A DNA stretch of 64,000 bases from Lichenostomus cassidix (Eukaryota; Chordata; Aves; Passeriformes; Meliphagidae). The notes under the pieces are model-generated. The model was not told the origin of the DNA, ran no database searches, and worked only from the letters and a program-made list of their open reading frames with translations. The first letter of the stretch is position 1, and the number at the start of each line of letters is the position of its first letter. The translations under genes were made by a program, and so were the position numbers. Positions 11,205-24,696 of the stretch are shown here, piece by piece. Where the stretch lies: assembly GCA_008360975.2 (NCBI GenBank), contig CM039182.1, positions 83,793,405 through 83,857,404 of the forward strand. Direction: 5' to 3'.

Positions 11205-14200
11205 AATGTTTCTCCAGGAAAAGGTAAAAACTGGTGTGGGTATAGCAATAAACCATTATATAAATGAAAAATGCAGAAATAAAACCATGGAAAAATACTG
11301 ATATTTGCACTGAACAAAAGTGGGGAAAAGAGGTCTTTCCTGTTCTTAATGGACAAACTGCTATTCCTAGCAGGTAAATTACTAGGTTACTACTCATTGC
11401 TTAACCAAAATATCTTTCCCGTATTAGTGATCAAAGATTCAAATACCCTTAAGAACTTCAGTTTCCAGGAGCTTCTCATTTAGGCAGGAAGAATAAGGTA
11501 CATAACTAGATTATCTTTCCTCTCAAAATGATATAGATTTTGACAGAAAGGCATGAAAAATGCAGAAGTAAAAGAAAAACAGGGAGAAATGGTGGAATAT
11601 TTATGAAGACACATATAAAAAAACCAGATTACTTTGACTAAAAAGAAAAGCAACAAGAAATAAAAATAAAATGCTGGCACATTGCAAATAAAGGGTCTGA
11701 CCAGCTGTCTTTAATTCTGTCATTTCTACCCCTCTTTATTTCTTTTACTCTTTTCTTCCCACCCTCTCCCCCCCGTATTTCAGCTTTTTTTCTCCCTTTC
11801 ACTTGTTCTGTATATCTTGAAGAAAAAAATTGTACTCCAAGCCCCTTTTTTTTGCATTTCCTCCTAAGAGCTAATCTACCACCCTCTTAATTCCATATGC
11901 GTGTCATTCTGTCTCAGCAAAACCTCTCTCAGATGGATTTAACCTAAGAGATTATAAACATCAGATGGAGAAATAGGAAGCTATTTTAGCCTGACCTTTC
12001 AGGCCAAATTTGATCACACTACAGCCTGATTGAATAGGTTTTAATCAGCTTCGTCAGTGTTGAAATTTAAGTTCTTGTGTAACTGAATACCATTTCAGCT
12101 GATTTAACAACAAGAAAGAATATGCTCATGTAGACAACAAATGTTCTCTTTAAAATTTTTTGCAAGTCCAAAAAAACTAAAAAATAAAGCCAGGATTGTG
12201 GGTTTTTACACTATTTAAGCAGAAAAGGTTAAAATAATTTTCTGTTAACCTGAAAATATTTATTAGATACACACTGTCATCTTCAGGAAAAGATAAACTT
12301 CAGACAGAGTACTTAGATCTAAACTTTCAAACATACAGCTACAATTTTCCTCAATTGCCTAATAGGGCATGTTATTTATATTATTCCTACATCTATACAA
12401 AGCATGGAAAGTTACAGTTTGTTTGAGCATTGTTGGATGGATCAGCCTGACACATAAGGTGCTCATCAAAATGGATTCTAAAAACATGAAAATAGTTCTT
12501 CAGGCACAATTGCATACAAACAAAGAAAAGCACCCAAACCATTTACCACTTATCTCAAGGGTCCAATACCATTAGGATTTTTTTTTTCCCTGAGATCCTT
12601 ATGGTATTTCCAGACTACATTTCTTCATTGTATAAGCACATACATTCAAATTGTTTAAGGCAATAAAAACTTTGTTGAAGTTTCATATGGAGGTAGAATT
12701 TTATGCCAAGAACAAAAAAGAAGTCTTCATGGTCTGAAACCATGGAAATTATAATACTGGGAATATGTTCAAGTGATAAAAGAGATTTCCGTTCCCTGGG
12801 ATAGAATAATAATGAAAACCTGTTATTTAATACATACACACAGTCAACCTCCATGTAAGTCAAATATGTTGGCTTATTTATCTTTTAATATCTTTTAATA
12901 TTCTTGTATATACTTTGTATTTCAAGAAAGTTCAAATCAGTCCATTCTCTTGACTTCGATTATAGCAATGTCTTATTATTTACTCTCATAAATTAGATTT
13001 TTTATTTTCTTTTTGAGAAAATTAGCTCAGAGGCTGATATTACCATGAAAAGTAATGGGAAAATGAGCCAAATTTTGTCTATATTTTCCTATTGTATTGA
13101 ATACTTTTCAAGGCACCTTCAACTTAATTTCTAGAAAATGACAAAAAAAAAAAAGAAAACAATTCTACTGCTTGGTTTAGCACTCTTGCTCTTTTCCTGA
13201 AGTTTTTTAATTAAAAAGAATGAAAATCAGAAACTGATTTGTCTTAGAAATTGACTACTGAGGAAAAATATTTCAAGATAGTTACTAAATAGATTGGGAA
13301 AAGGATGTAAATTTTTTTTCTCCGAATAAACCAAATTCTTCCAGAACATTTCTTTCTTCTTGTATTTATTAGTCCCATGTAAACCAATCCCTGTGATATT
13401 TAAAACTGCCCCCTGAGATATATAATTGTTAAATCCTGCCTCCTGGAATACTAAACTCAAAAATCAACAATGAGATAGGCAGTAACAGAAAGTTTCCCTA
13501 CAACCCTCAGTATGACTAATGCCTTACCCTTCTTGTTCCTGACTGCTGCCTGCTTGGCAAAGATCTGAGTTTTTTGTCAGTTCTGAAGAACAAAAAAAGG
13601 GGTTTTGGTGCCATTGACCAAAGCACACTAGACAGGATAAAAGACTGAAATGGTCATTATAATTACCAAGTCTCAATTCCTGCAATTGCAGTCTGGTCTC
13701 TTCGACCCCAGGAATTCTAAACCAGAGATGATGAAATGCTTTCAACTATGTAGTGGCAAAAATTTTTATATATTTCTTTCTCCTTGTGGGATTTTAACTA
13801 TAATTAGTGTGGAAGTTTGAGAGTTCTTAAATCTAGTTTTGTGGCAATGAACTCAGCATATGGGGAAAAAACATAAGGTATTAATCATGCAGAATTCATG
13901 TATAAATTACCCTTAAATTAAATAATAATATGACTGCAAAATTTCAAGCATAAAATAAAAACTGGAGATTAAAAAAAAAACAAATTTAAAATTTTCAACA
14001 TTACTCCTTTGTTGCTGGTGAGTTTGGATATTTAATCTGGAGGCAGGACTGTGACTAAATATGGACAAGAAAATCAAAAAGAACTTGGATATGAAAATTG
14101 AAAAGACCTATAAGGATGTCCTTGCACCTTTGTATCTAAAGTGTGAGCAAGTTCATGGAAGCTTTGTACTCTTTAATGCAGTGAGCATCACTTCAAAACC

Positions 14201-15634
14201 TAGTGACCTTAATGGGCTGACAGGCTGAGAACTGAATAATCCACTGGTACTCCCCTTTGCACTGGTCAGCAGGGTAATGTTTCTCCTTCTTTTTTATCGA
14301 CATACATGCTGTACCTCTTCACCTATTTTTGCCAGTAGGTTAAAAAGTTTGCTGTAATCCATTGTGCTTCATTGAGGATGAATCTCCCATCTAAGAAAAT
14401 ATAGTATCTACTAAAACAAAGTCTGAAGTTGATATTTTTTCTTCTTAAGCTCTGTTTCCCAGCATAGACACAAGAGGGAGGCTGGTATTTTGTGCCAATT
14501 TTCCCTTTTCTGTTAGAAAAAGGGGCTCCAGGCTAGAGTTGAGAGCAAAAGTGGGGGAAAGCTTTTCTGCCATGTTAGTGGATCATTCATATTGCATACC
14601 CATCAGAAAGTTCATATTATCAAATCATTATCATCATGAAACACTATGTTTATAATGTGGCCATGGGATTATTTGATTTTTAAACACAATTTAATAATAA
14701 TTGAAACCCAGTCAAAGCAGCAGAAGTTGGGTTGCTTGTGGTTTGCCTTGGACATTTTACACCCCTCTAATTTTTCATTGGTCAAACATAAGAGGATTGA
14801 ACATTTTTTAATAACATAAAATACCTAGTGTGTGTACTGCTATAAAAAAAGAAAATCTTTGTTTTCACGTACAGGAAAGCAAACTGAAAGCAAACATTAT
14901 TAAACTATGTTCAACTCACCTGATCCTTCCACAAATAAGCATCTTGTGGCCTCTTCTTCTCAGTGGACTTGAGTACATTTTTATTGAAGAAAACGTTGGT
15001 ACACACATAAATTCAAAGGAACTACATTTTCCTTACATGCTCTCCCTGAGTTTTAAATCTGAAATCCTTGTCTGTTACGACCTGCCCCTGAAGGCGAGGG
15101 CAAGTGAGCTTCTTGTTAATAGATCCCTTGGGGCAGATTAGAATGAAATGATGTTGAATGACCAGTGCATTTATATAAATATGTATATATACACATAGAG
15201 GGTCAATTTAAGAACAATTTGGCTGCAATGAAAATGAGTTATGTAGCATTTTTGGTTATTATCTGTAGAAATATAGCAATATAAAAACAAAAATAACACT
15301 TAAATATATATATATAAGGAAAAGACAGAGAGAGAAAGAAGGGATAAAAGTAGAAGGACTGCAAAGAGTAAAGATATCACCACCTGTGGATCCACAGACA
15401 GGACTTGATTGGTGCAATTTCAATGTCAGTTGGTGGAATTGATGGTCACAGACTTGATCCATTGGGGGTGGGAGAAGCCCATGAAACACCAAGTTCAATG
15501 GGTTAATAAATGCTCAGGTTCAGGTGGGAACTCCTGATGGAGGAGATTTAACACTGTCTGTTGCAACACCGTGGATCATGAGCAGTCCTCAGGCGGAAGA
15601 CTCCAGAAATGAGCGTATAATCAGGGATCTTTGA

Positions 15635-16028
15635 TGTGATGGTTTATGACCCCTTGTAAGACATGACTGCTGCCTGCCATGCATAGATGAGCTAGTTATG
15701 CCCCATCAGAAAGGATAAACACCTTCAGGCCTGCATGTGAATGTCCCAATACCTCCCCTGTAGGGTAGTGGGGAGACTTCCTGGGAGCCAGCTGTGTAAG
15801 GGAGAGCACTGGCATGATAAAAAACACTATCCCATTTTGCAGGGTCTGCATCTTGTCTTCCTATTCCCTTATCTGGCTCAAAACCCAGCTTGTAGCTCCA
15901 GTGGTGGGAGCACACCCACTCTGCACCTGAAGGTTTCCTTGCATATCATCAGTAAAGCACCCTCTGGTTTTGGAAACGGCCAGCTGTTATTAACCATTAA
16001 CCATTAACCATTAACTTAGTCTATCACA
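15635..16028. mobile_element. Possible LTR-like element (394 bp)
   Basis: The segment begins TGTGATGG and ends CTATCACA, giving inverted TG...CA ends that match at seven of eight positions. It is more GC-rich and more complex than its surroundings and contains CpG-poor but non-repetitive sequence plus a heptamer array just inside its right end. The flanking bases (CTTTGA before and TTGTCT after) do not form a convincing target duplication, so the boundaries are uncertain. The sequence was not recognised as a named family. Alternatives are an unrelated old repeat or a longer element that also includes 15370-15634. Confidence 0.3.
15989..16015. repeat. (ATTAACC)n heptamer array
   Basis: Nearly four tandem copies of a seven-base unit ATTAACC. 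The unit differs from the vertebrate telomere hexamer and should not be read as an interstitial telomere. It lies at the right end of the LTR-like candidate. Confidence 0.9.
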
Positions 16029-19000
16029 TTGTCTTTGCATAGTATGAGCAAACATGGAGAGAAAAAACAGATAGCGATTTCAGCCCAAATTTCATAGTTC
16101 AACATTTTTGTGAAAACTGCGTTCCTGCTCTAGTCACAAACTGAGAACTAAAATCAGAATTACAATGGATTCCTAAAGTATAGTCATCACCTACATTTAC
16201 CAACTGTTTGTTTCCTTTCAAAGTCTCCAAGAACCACTTCACTCTTCATCTTTGACTCTATTCCTAAAAGTAACAGATAATCTTTAAATTGTAAAAATAT
16301 TCTATGTAAGGCATTTCTTCAAAATTGTCTTCAGTCTAAAAGTCTTTATACTGCAAATCATATTTGAGTTCAGACTGCTATTGCTATTCAGAACAACTGC
16401 CAGATTTCATCTCTCTGTACTTCACTCATCAAACAAAAAATGCAGACAATAATACTTTTCCTCACTCAGACAACTTTATGAGGTTCCATACATTTATGTT
16501 CCTGAATTGTTGCACTATATTCTCTTGGGTTTATTTTGAAATGTAAAATAGCTGAGAGAATAGGATGCAAATGAAAGACCAGGCATCGAGAATTTAGATT
16601 CCTTACATTTTTCCAAAAGGAAAGTAAAAAATACAGATCATTTGACAGCTCTGTTTATACTTAGGTCAGACTCTGCAAAAATTCTGTCCTTTTTTTCTGG
16701 AAATGAAAAATGGCCTCTGCTATTAATTGCTAACTACTAATTGCAAAGTAATGAAAACTAGAGCAAAAGTGAAGCAACATGTCAGACAGCTGCTGTAAGT
16801 CAGGGACTCTCACTGAGTGTCATGATTAAAACTTTGTCCCAGTGATTCAACAGGAATTAAATTAAGAACAACACCACTGCATATAGTGGTGGTATCCAAA
16901 ATTGGAATTATAATGTCCCTGGACTGGAAATGCTACTATAATAACTTTTTTTCTTTTTTTTGCTCTGAGAATGATCTAATTTTGTGTTAAAAAATAAATT
17001 CTCTTTACTATACTTCTGTATAAAAGCACATCCTAAGGTGCAACGTCATCTTTCCTAAATCAGCCATTTAAGAGTACTTCTGATGCATTACTTTTCATTC
17101 TGTGTTGGCTCAACAACCTCAGAAACAATTGTTAGTTGCTAAAATGTGTAATATCTTTCCATAAAATGTGTAGAAATGCTTTGTAGAGATCTGTTGTGAA
17201 GTATTCTATTTCTTTCTTTATATTGTGATTTTTGTGTTAATAATTTATTTGCTATCTACTTTGGTAGTTCTGTAAGAAGTTTCTTAAATCTTTATGGTAT
17301 AAGAATCTGAACATCTTGGCTTAAAAACTTATACTTGTCCTCTGTTTTTGTCATTTGGGTTATAATCAGAATCTTTTCCTCAAGAAGTTTTGGATTCCTT
17401 CTATTTTCAGACCACTTGTTTATTCTGAACATTAACTCCAATTTACATTGCTTCTTTCAGTAAGCTCACACATACTGATAGACATATGATATGATAGAAT
17501 TTTTGAAGTGTTTTGAAATACATTAGATTAATTGGCATAACTAAAAACTGTCATCATTCGAAACCTTCCAGGGTCAAGACTGTTTTGTATTACAACAGTT
17601 TTTTTTCTGAAATTTTTATCAGGATTTCATTGTAACTCAGAAGCAAGGCTTTCTTTTGCTGAAATGAAATTTATTAAGTCTGCTTTAGCATGCTGGAACT
17701 GCTTTTTTCAAAGTTCTAATATTCTCATTGATGCTATTCTCTCAGCTCCAAAGGCCAAGTAGGTTTTGAAGCAAACACTGAGAAACATCCATTCATGGAT
17801 TTAATAAACCTACAGGTAAACTGCTTACAGCTGTCATCAGCTACTAGTAGTGCAGTTTTATTCCGTCCCTTTGTGTCATTCAGGGAAATATCCTTGTTTT
17901 GGGACATATTGCTCAACACATTTTGTTGTTGGGTATTTGATTCCTAAGGCAGAAGGGAAGAATACAAATAAAATGTATTTTTATGTCCTATGTCAATGCA
18001 TTAAGTTTTTCCATGCTTCTGACTTCACATCTGCATGTTTTCAGCATCTAGCTATGCTGCCTCTACTTCATTATTTTACTTGAAAATATCTCTTTTTCAC
18101 TGTGTGTGTACAGAGCTGATTTAGATTCTGTTTAATGCAGAAATACCTCACTTGAGAGAACAAAAAATAAATGAATTAGGAGGAACTGTATAGTTGTATG
18201 TACAATATATTAAAGTTTCTATGGACCATTGGTTTCTAACTGCCCTGTGTGGTTCATTAACCTTTGAGTTGCAGGCTGTGCAATTCACATACGTAGATAA
18301 AATACCAAAATACAATTTCAAGCTGGCTTTTGCCCTTAAGTGTTCAAACAACTGGAACAAATTTATTTTTTTAACTGTAAAATTACTTTTGCTAACCACA
18401 GAGAGTAAGCTATCATAACTACTAAGTTCCTAGTTACTAGATATCTTAGCAAGTGTTTAGGAGGTTATAAACTGGACCTTGAAAATAAATATGTTGTAAT
18501 TTTTATAGTACACAAATACCATGTCATTTTTCAAGTTAGTTTTGTTTAAAAAATCATGCAAACGCCAGTAATACAGAAGAAATATGCCTTATATTTTTGT
18601 TCATGTTTACTGTATTCTCACAGCAGAAGATAGAAAACGTGTGGCATGCCTTGAAGATGTTTGCAGAGAGAATTGAGAACAACAGTAAAATGGAAAATAG
18701 GTGCTCAGAATCATCAGTGGACTAACTAACAAATGTCTATTGTTATGAGAAGAATAGGAGAAGCAACACAAAAACAATTTGTATTATAAAAAACCCGTAA
18801 GAAGATCAGTATTTCAGACTATGTGGCAGTGTGTAAAAGAACAAGTTCTATTTCCTTCTAGCATGGCTGTGGTTTTTCTTCCATATTTTTTTTCAATCTG
18901 TCAAATTTCCATAATGTCAAATCATAGTCAGAGAATTTGCAAACAATGCAATCTTAATCCAGGATGAGGGAAATGTAGATATGGGAGATTTGCTTAGGTC

Positions 19001-22000
19001 TTAGCCCTTCAGAAATCATTCAAGTAGTATAGTTTCAAATATAATCTCTCCTGCACCTTAATTATCTATTTACCAAAATAAAGCAGAGTACAATAAGTTC
19101 TGCATGGCTCCATGATTTGACTTCAGATCCAATTCTTACCCATCAATTTTATAAAACATACCAGAACACAACTTCTGTGGATAGACAGGATATTTTCACT
19201 TTATTCTTGAATGCTTTAATAAGTTTGAATTAGCAATATTAACAGACTGAGGAGAAAATTTAACTCTTCAGCCACTGTGATTCCAATGCAACATCTGAGT
19301 ATTCCCTGGATACCAATAGCTGTCTTTGAACCTGGAGTTTGTGAACAAGACAGAGGCACAGATGATTAGTGTTTCTGACTGCTGCTCTAATGAGCAAGCC
19401 CTTAAGTTCATTTTCAAGGCCTGCACTGTCTATATACTTGGATTTAATATGCAGTAAAACTTATCTGTGCATATATGTGAGAACTGCCTCAAGAATTAAC
19501 CTCTGCTAATGTAAAAAGATAATGACATTAAAAAATTCATTGAGAGTTAGTCAGGGTTACTGGAAGACGCCAGGCACTTTGAGGTAGAAAACTTCATTGT
19601 ACTACCAGAAAACAAGCTGAACAATGTTACATTTACATTACAGTGAGTTTGCAGCACTGAGGCTGTTGCTACGTATTTGTCTTACTGCACTAGAAAATGC
19701 CTTTCAGCCACCTGTTTCACGTAGATAAAAAAACAAAGAGAAAAGAAGCTGCAGCAATCACTTGTGTTATTTCTGGAAATCTCATGTTATGATATTTTCT
19801 CCTTACTAACTAGGCTTCCAGGACTGCACCCAAGCTACAGTGGCTGACAGAAGAAAATGGAGAGTGAAGCAATCATTAAGTGGTCTGAAGTCCTCAGATG
19901 GAGAGAAGATACATAAGGAGTTCTGTATTTGAATTTATACTCAAGGAACAATGCATCTCTGCGTTTCTCCTGAAGAAAGTTACTATGCTGAAAACCATAA
20001 CTGTCACTGACTTTTATTTCAGAAAGAAATTAATATTGGCCTCCATGAGTGTGAAGCCGTGAAATCATAGTCAGAAGGTTGAGAAGTTGTTATATTAAAT
20101 AGAGAAGGCTCCTATTTGACCCTTGGAAAAGAGTGTGTATTTTATATTACTATGTATACTGATAAGCATTGCTTAAAAGAATGAATGTTTCCCAAACATC
20201 TACAAACTTCTAAAATCACTTATCTGCTCAGAGAGGAGCGTTTAGCTACCCAAGAGGAGTTTTCATGCTTGAATACAAACTCTGAATAAAGACTGAAACA
20301 CAAGGAATAATTTTTTCTGCTCAAGAGACCAGCCTAATTATGACATAATTCAAGTGGAAGAAACTATCAGATTCAGTTTCAAATCAATTTAACGTTTTTG
20401 TTAATAAATGCCAGGGAATTTAGGAAAAAATACAGGGGAAAAGTGAAGTGTGTGCTGTTTCAACTGATGTGAGCCACAAGCAAGCTGACCACTTCTAACG
20501 CCCCAGGTTGGCAAGAATGGTTATACACCTGTGATATTGGGGTCACAGAGAGATGGAGCAACATTAACTATCCTTTTATCAAGCTCTGTTATAAAAGAGA
20601 GAACAAGGGGACTGTGGAGAAACCAACTACTCTAATGTGTAAAATTCTGATGAGGTATTAAGAAAAAGCTCTCATAAAAATGGGTGTCTAATTTTCCACC
20701 TTCATTGACTGACATGAATGACAAAAACTGACCACTGGATGAAAGTTAGGAGTTTCAAGAGGCACTTTCATAGCTTTTACAACCTAAATGCACCTTTAGG
20801 GTCATATAAGCAGCTCAATGGTCTATTACATGCTGGAGCATCTTCACTAGAAGTTTCTGTATGAAACTCATAATTGTTTAAAGCTGTAGTTCATTGAATA
20901 GTCTTTAAAAAAATCTATAGTATGTTTCAGGGTAATTGTTCGAGTGCTTAATTATCCTATCTGCCAAAAATCTCCACTTTATGTCTATATATATGACATC
21001 TTACTTCCGTTTCATACCTGACACTGTCACTGAGCCTTTCCTCTAGATAAAAAGTCATCACCACCAGAAATATTTTCCCAGTATATCTCTGAGGAACATG
21101 ATCAAATTAGCTTTGATAATGATATTATTGGGTTCAGAAAAAAGAAGTCAGTCTCCTTTATCTCTAATTTTTACACATATTTCCTTGTACAGCTTGCACA
21201 TCCATCACTCCAAGCAGGAATGTCCCTGCCATACATGTCTAGAAAGGGGTGCATGATCCTTTCTGGATCCATCCAAGGGCACATAAGCTGCTGCACGGCA
21301 GAGAAACTCTTTCCTCCACGCACTGCTGGAATGAAGGATATGCTCTTAGGAGCAGATTTTGATTGTCATAAGTGGCAAATATCCATGACGTATTCTCCTC
21401 AAAAACTTCCCAACACTCCTAATCTCCTTAATTTTCAACATCAGCTCCACTTACATGGTTACCCATGAAGTAACAGCCTCCTGTCCCCTTGCCCCTCCTG
21501 GCTCTCCATGAAAAGGAGTTCAGATTTTTCTGGCTTCAAGGTTTTTCTGCAGTTTGAATTTTTAGTAAGAGATGGATTTGAGTTCAATCTGCTCACTGAG
21601 TATTGGGAGCCACACATCCTTTTTTCAGCCTATTTTATTAAGCAGTATAAGCCTAGACAAAGCTTCCTTTGCCAAAAATATTAAACAAAGGCATCCTTCT
21701 GTAGGGAATAAACCCTTATAATTACTGTTGAAATTATTCTGAGGTTAAGTTACTTGTATCATCTTTGCGTAACATAGTGACAGGACAATTGGGCAGTTAG
21801 AAGAGGGAAAAATGACATAAAATGGTATCCTAATGGTTAGAATGTTTACCAAAAAGAAGGGGAATCCTTAATCCAAGCTTCCTTACAGAAATAATTTGTA
21901 GCTTTGACACAAAACTGTCATTTTATAAAGCATGCACACAGTTTGGGAAGTAGTCATATATCGCCACCTAACTCTTACTGTAGTCACTTCTTGAAGCATG

Positions 22001-22030
22001 ATTTCAAAAGAAAGCTGCTTTCCAGGGTCT

Positions 22031-22110
22031 TGAAAAATATGCCAAAAATATGTCCAAAAATATGTCAAAATATATGTCAAAATATATTTCAAAATATATG
22101 TCAAAAAATA
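22031..22110. repeat. Tandem repeat, about 12-13-bp AT-rich unit
   Basis: About six imperfect copies of a unit like TGTCAAAATATA run in tandem. The copies differ by one or two bases and by the length of the internal A run. The in-frame translation of either strand gives a repetitive peptide (for example a repeating ICQN pattern), which is an artefact of the repeat. Confidence 0.9.
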
Positions 22111-23242
22111 CCCCAAACTCCACCCTCACACTATTTTAGTGAAATCTAAGGCATTTTCCAGTGATGTGTAGAACCTCGATGTGCCAGAGGATTTGGCATT
22201 GCTGAGATGAACAGTTTCTATTACCTTTTTTAAGGCAGCTAATCATTCAAACTTAAAGCTTTTCTGATTTCTATTCCACGGTGCCTGACCCACACTTTTG
22301 CTCTCAATAGAGAGCTTAGTTGCTTTTTTCAGAGCTGACAGACTCAGGTGCATACATACTTAATGAATAGAGAGCTTTGTCCCATTTTCTTGATATTGCT
22401 GACTATCAGCTCTATCAGCTTTCAAATATTTCACCTTTTTAAAAACTGACACATTAACTTTTCCTTTTCTGTATGGTTTTTTAATACCAAAGTAGAATAT
22501 ATATGTAATATTTGTATGATTTGTGAATTTTGCTTATTCATTTTAGCATTTTTAGTTATCAGCTTTTGCTATTGCAGATTTTACATTTCACTTCTTCTCA
22601 GTAAATTTTTAAAATTACTTCTTAATATTCTTAACTCTAAAGGCTGTACAGACTGTGGTGCTGCTACAACATTCCAGAATTTTTGTACTCTTCTGATTAC
22701 TTCTTTTTCTGCATGTAGTAGTTTAAAAAAAAAAATATTTTTATTGCCATTTTCACATCTGACTTTAACTGAGGTGATTATTTTACTGAAGTAATCTTTT
22801 ATGAGTGTAAAATTGTGGGAGGCTTTGACATTTAATAAAGCATTTTTAAATAATTCCCAATCATAATTCATGCTTTTATGTTTCAGAATTTCCTCCCACT
22901 TGATTTTTTCCACAACTGTTTTCAACTGTGTAAAATTACCCTTTTCAAAGAATCAGGTCTATTTTTTAACTGGTCAGGATATTGCTTTGCTACTATTAAT
23001 TTTCAGTCTGAACTCAATCTATTGTCTCAGAAGATTGCCCTTTAGCAGAGATCGAAGCTGTAGAGAGTGAACAAGTACTCTTCAGAATGATGTAATGTGT
23101 AATATTTCATATGCTGTGTTCATAGTGCGAGACAGTTCTTAGGAACGTGTTCTTTCAGTCAACACAGAATGGTATTGCACACAACCATCAGTTTACAATT
23201 TGTTTGGAATAAGTATATTGTCGAAAGGAAAGGAAGAGATTT

Positions 23243-23272
23243 TGAATTTGTTAACATGAATTAACAAATTCA
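23243..23272. repeat. Perfect 12-bp inverted repeat (hairpin)
   Basis: The arm TGAATTTGTTAA and its exact reverse complement TTAACAAATTCA flank a six-base loop CATGAA. No transposon context is visible around it. It could be a cruciform-forming palindrome, or a chance product of AT-rich sequence, although twelve perfect pairs with a short loop are unusual. Confidence 0.95.
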
Positions 23273-24696
23273 TCAAAGCACCTTTATTTAAGATGTCTAA
23301 CTTATATGATTGATTAATGGACTTTAATTGGGAAATCCCAAACACCTTCCATTTATCTAAAAAAATGCAATAATATATGGCATTTTTTTATTTAAACCCA
23401 CCATGTCCTGAGGCTTTGCATGCAGCCTAGGAAGTGGGAAATCTCCATGCATAAGACAAAAGTTAAATAACTTATTTGTCCAAATAGTTACATTTATTTT
23501 GCATGTGTTTCCTATTTCAAATTCTCACCTTAGAGTTCTCTCTATGCAGTCTGAAAAAAAAATATTTTGAATATCTGAGCTCTTTATATCCTTTCACTTT
23601 GTGGGATTTTGTTTTTTGAATAATGTCAATACAAGTCTGAAATCTTCTATTCAGGCAAATACAAAATGAAAATCCAGTTCTATTTCAGTTCTTGGGTACA
23701 CACGATAGGAGGCCCTGCATCTCAAGGTGGATCATCAGCACATAGCCAATTAGCAGAAGGCTGAAAGATTTTCTGGTCCTTTTCTGGTCTCTTTGGTAGG
23801 TGGGCAACCAGGATGTTAAAGAAGTGATGCTTTAAGCTTAAGTCTGAAGGTAGTGATGGTTCGGACGATCAGGGAAAGTTATGAGATATCAGGATCTTCC
23901 TGTCTATCTTATCGCTATATGCAGAACTTCATAGTTTATTGGAGGTGAGGATTCAGCTAGCCAGCTGGTTTGAATTCCCAAATTTAGCAGGGAAAGAGAT
24001 TTTTAAGAGGAAACCACTGTGTAAACTGGCCATTCATTCATTCACTCATTCACCCAGCTTCTTTCCTTTTATCTGTTTAGAAACCATTCCATATTACAAG
24101 TCCACCTATCTTAACTAGTATCTGCATCTTCAGCCATGGATCTTGACACTAATCATAGTCCTTAACCATCTTCTCTTACTCCACTGCAAGCAAGGTGTAC
24201 CAGGAGCACAACCCTGCTCTGCTGATTTCCAGGGCACAAGCCCTGGGATCGTGTGAAATACTGTAAGGCTCCTTCTGGTAGATGAAATGTGAAAGAGGCA
24301 GACTGCAGAAGAAAAGTATCAGACAGGGCCCATTAAGCAGGTAAAAGATGCAGGATGCTTTCTACTACGCAATTCTATCAGGTTAAACAAGGTGAAGTGC
24401 TGGGTCCTGCCCAGGGGCTGTGAGAGGAAAGACTAATGGCAACTCACAGTCCAGGAAAATATCTAGAAGCTCTCAAGATTTAAAATGCCTAGTTTTGTTT
24501 TTAAAAGTGATTTTTCCAATAGTGACAAAACCTCCCTATTTGTTATTTCCACTCTCAGTCCTTCTCTGCTGTGGCAAGAAAAAGGCAAAGAGGAGTGCCA
24601 GGGTACCCATTCCTAGGACACCCTTCCCTGAGGACATGCTGCTGCAGAAAAAGAAGGTAGATCATGGAGACAAAGACAACAAAATACCTGACAACT

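Larger units (their letters stand above)
9501..15634. other. AT-rich DNA with simple repeats, no gene seen
   Basis: Apart from the listed simple repeats no feature was recognised. There is an A/C-rich tract at 9847-9900, short A runs at about 10135-10148 and 13143-13154, and TA-rich dinucleotide stretches at about 15170-15195 and 15302-15318. A frame of 103 codons at 14830-15141 shows no known domain. A more complex stretch at about 15370-15634, with an AATAAA at about 15506, could belong to the LTR-like element that follows but could not be assigned. Confidence 0.5.
16029..24696. other. Long AT-rich unique stretch, no gene seen
   Basis: No transposon or exon was recognised over more than 8 kb. 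It contains a 12-13-bp tandem repeat at 22031-22110, a perfect hairpin at 23243-23272 and a short ATTC-type repeat at about 24031-24052. The minus-strand frame at 22581-22925 (114 codons) was examined and could not be assigned. Confidence 0.5.

Noticed and set aside
3268..15395. Identical 16-base word CCACCTGTGGATCCAC at 3268-3283 and 15380-15395, considered as shared LTR sequence
   Set aside because: Similarity stops immediately outside the word, and one such match is expected by chance in a window this long. It contains a self-complementary GTGGATCCAC core.
15989..16015. Heptamer array considered as interstitial telomere repeat
   Set aside because: The unit is ATTAACC, not the vertebrate telomere hexamer TTAGGG/CCCTAA.
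22581..22925. Minus-strand frame of 114 codons with a plausible-looking composition
   Set aside because: No domain or family was recognised, the DNA is AT-rich, and no splice sites or neighbouring coding sequence support it.
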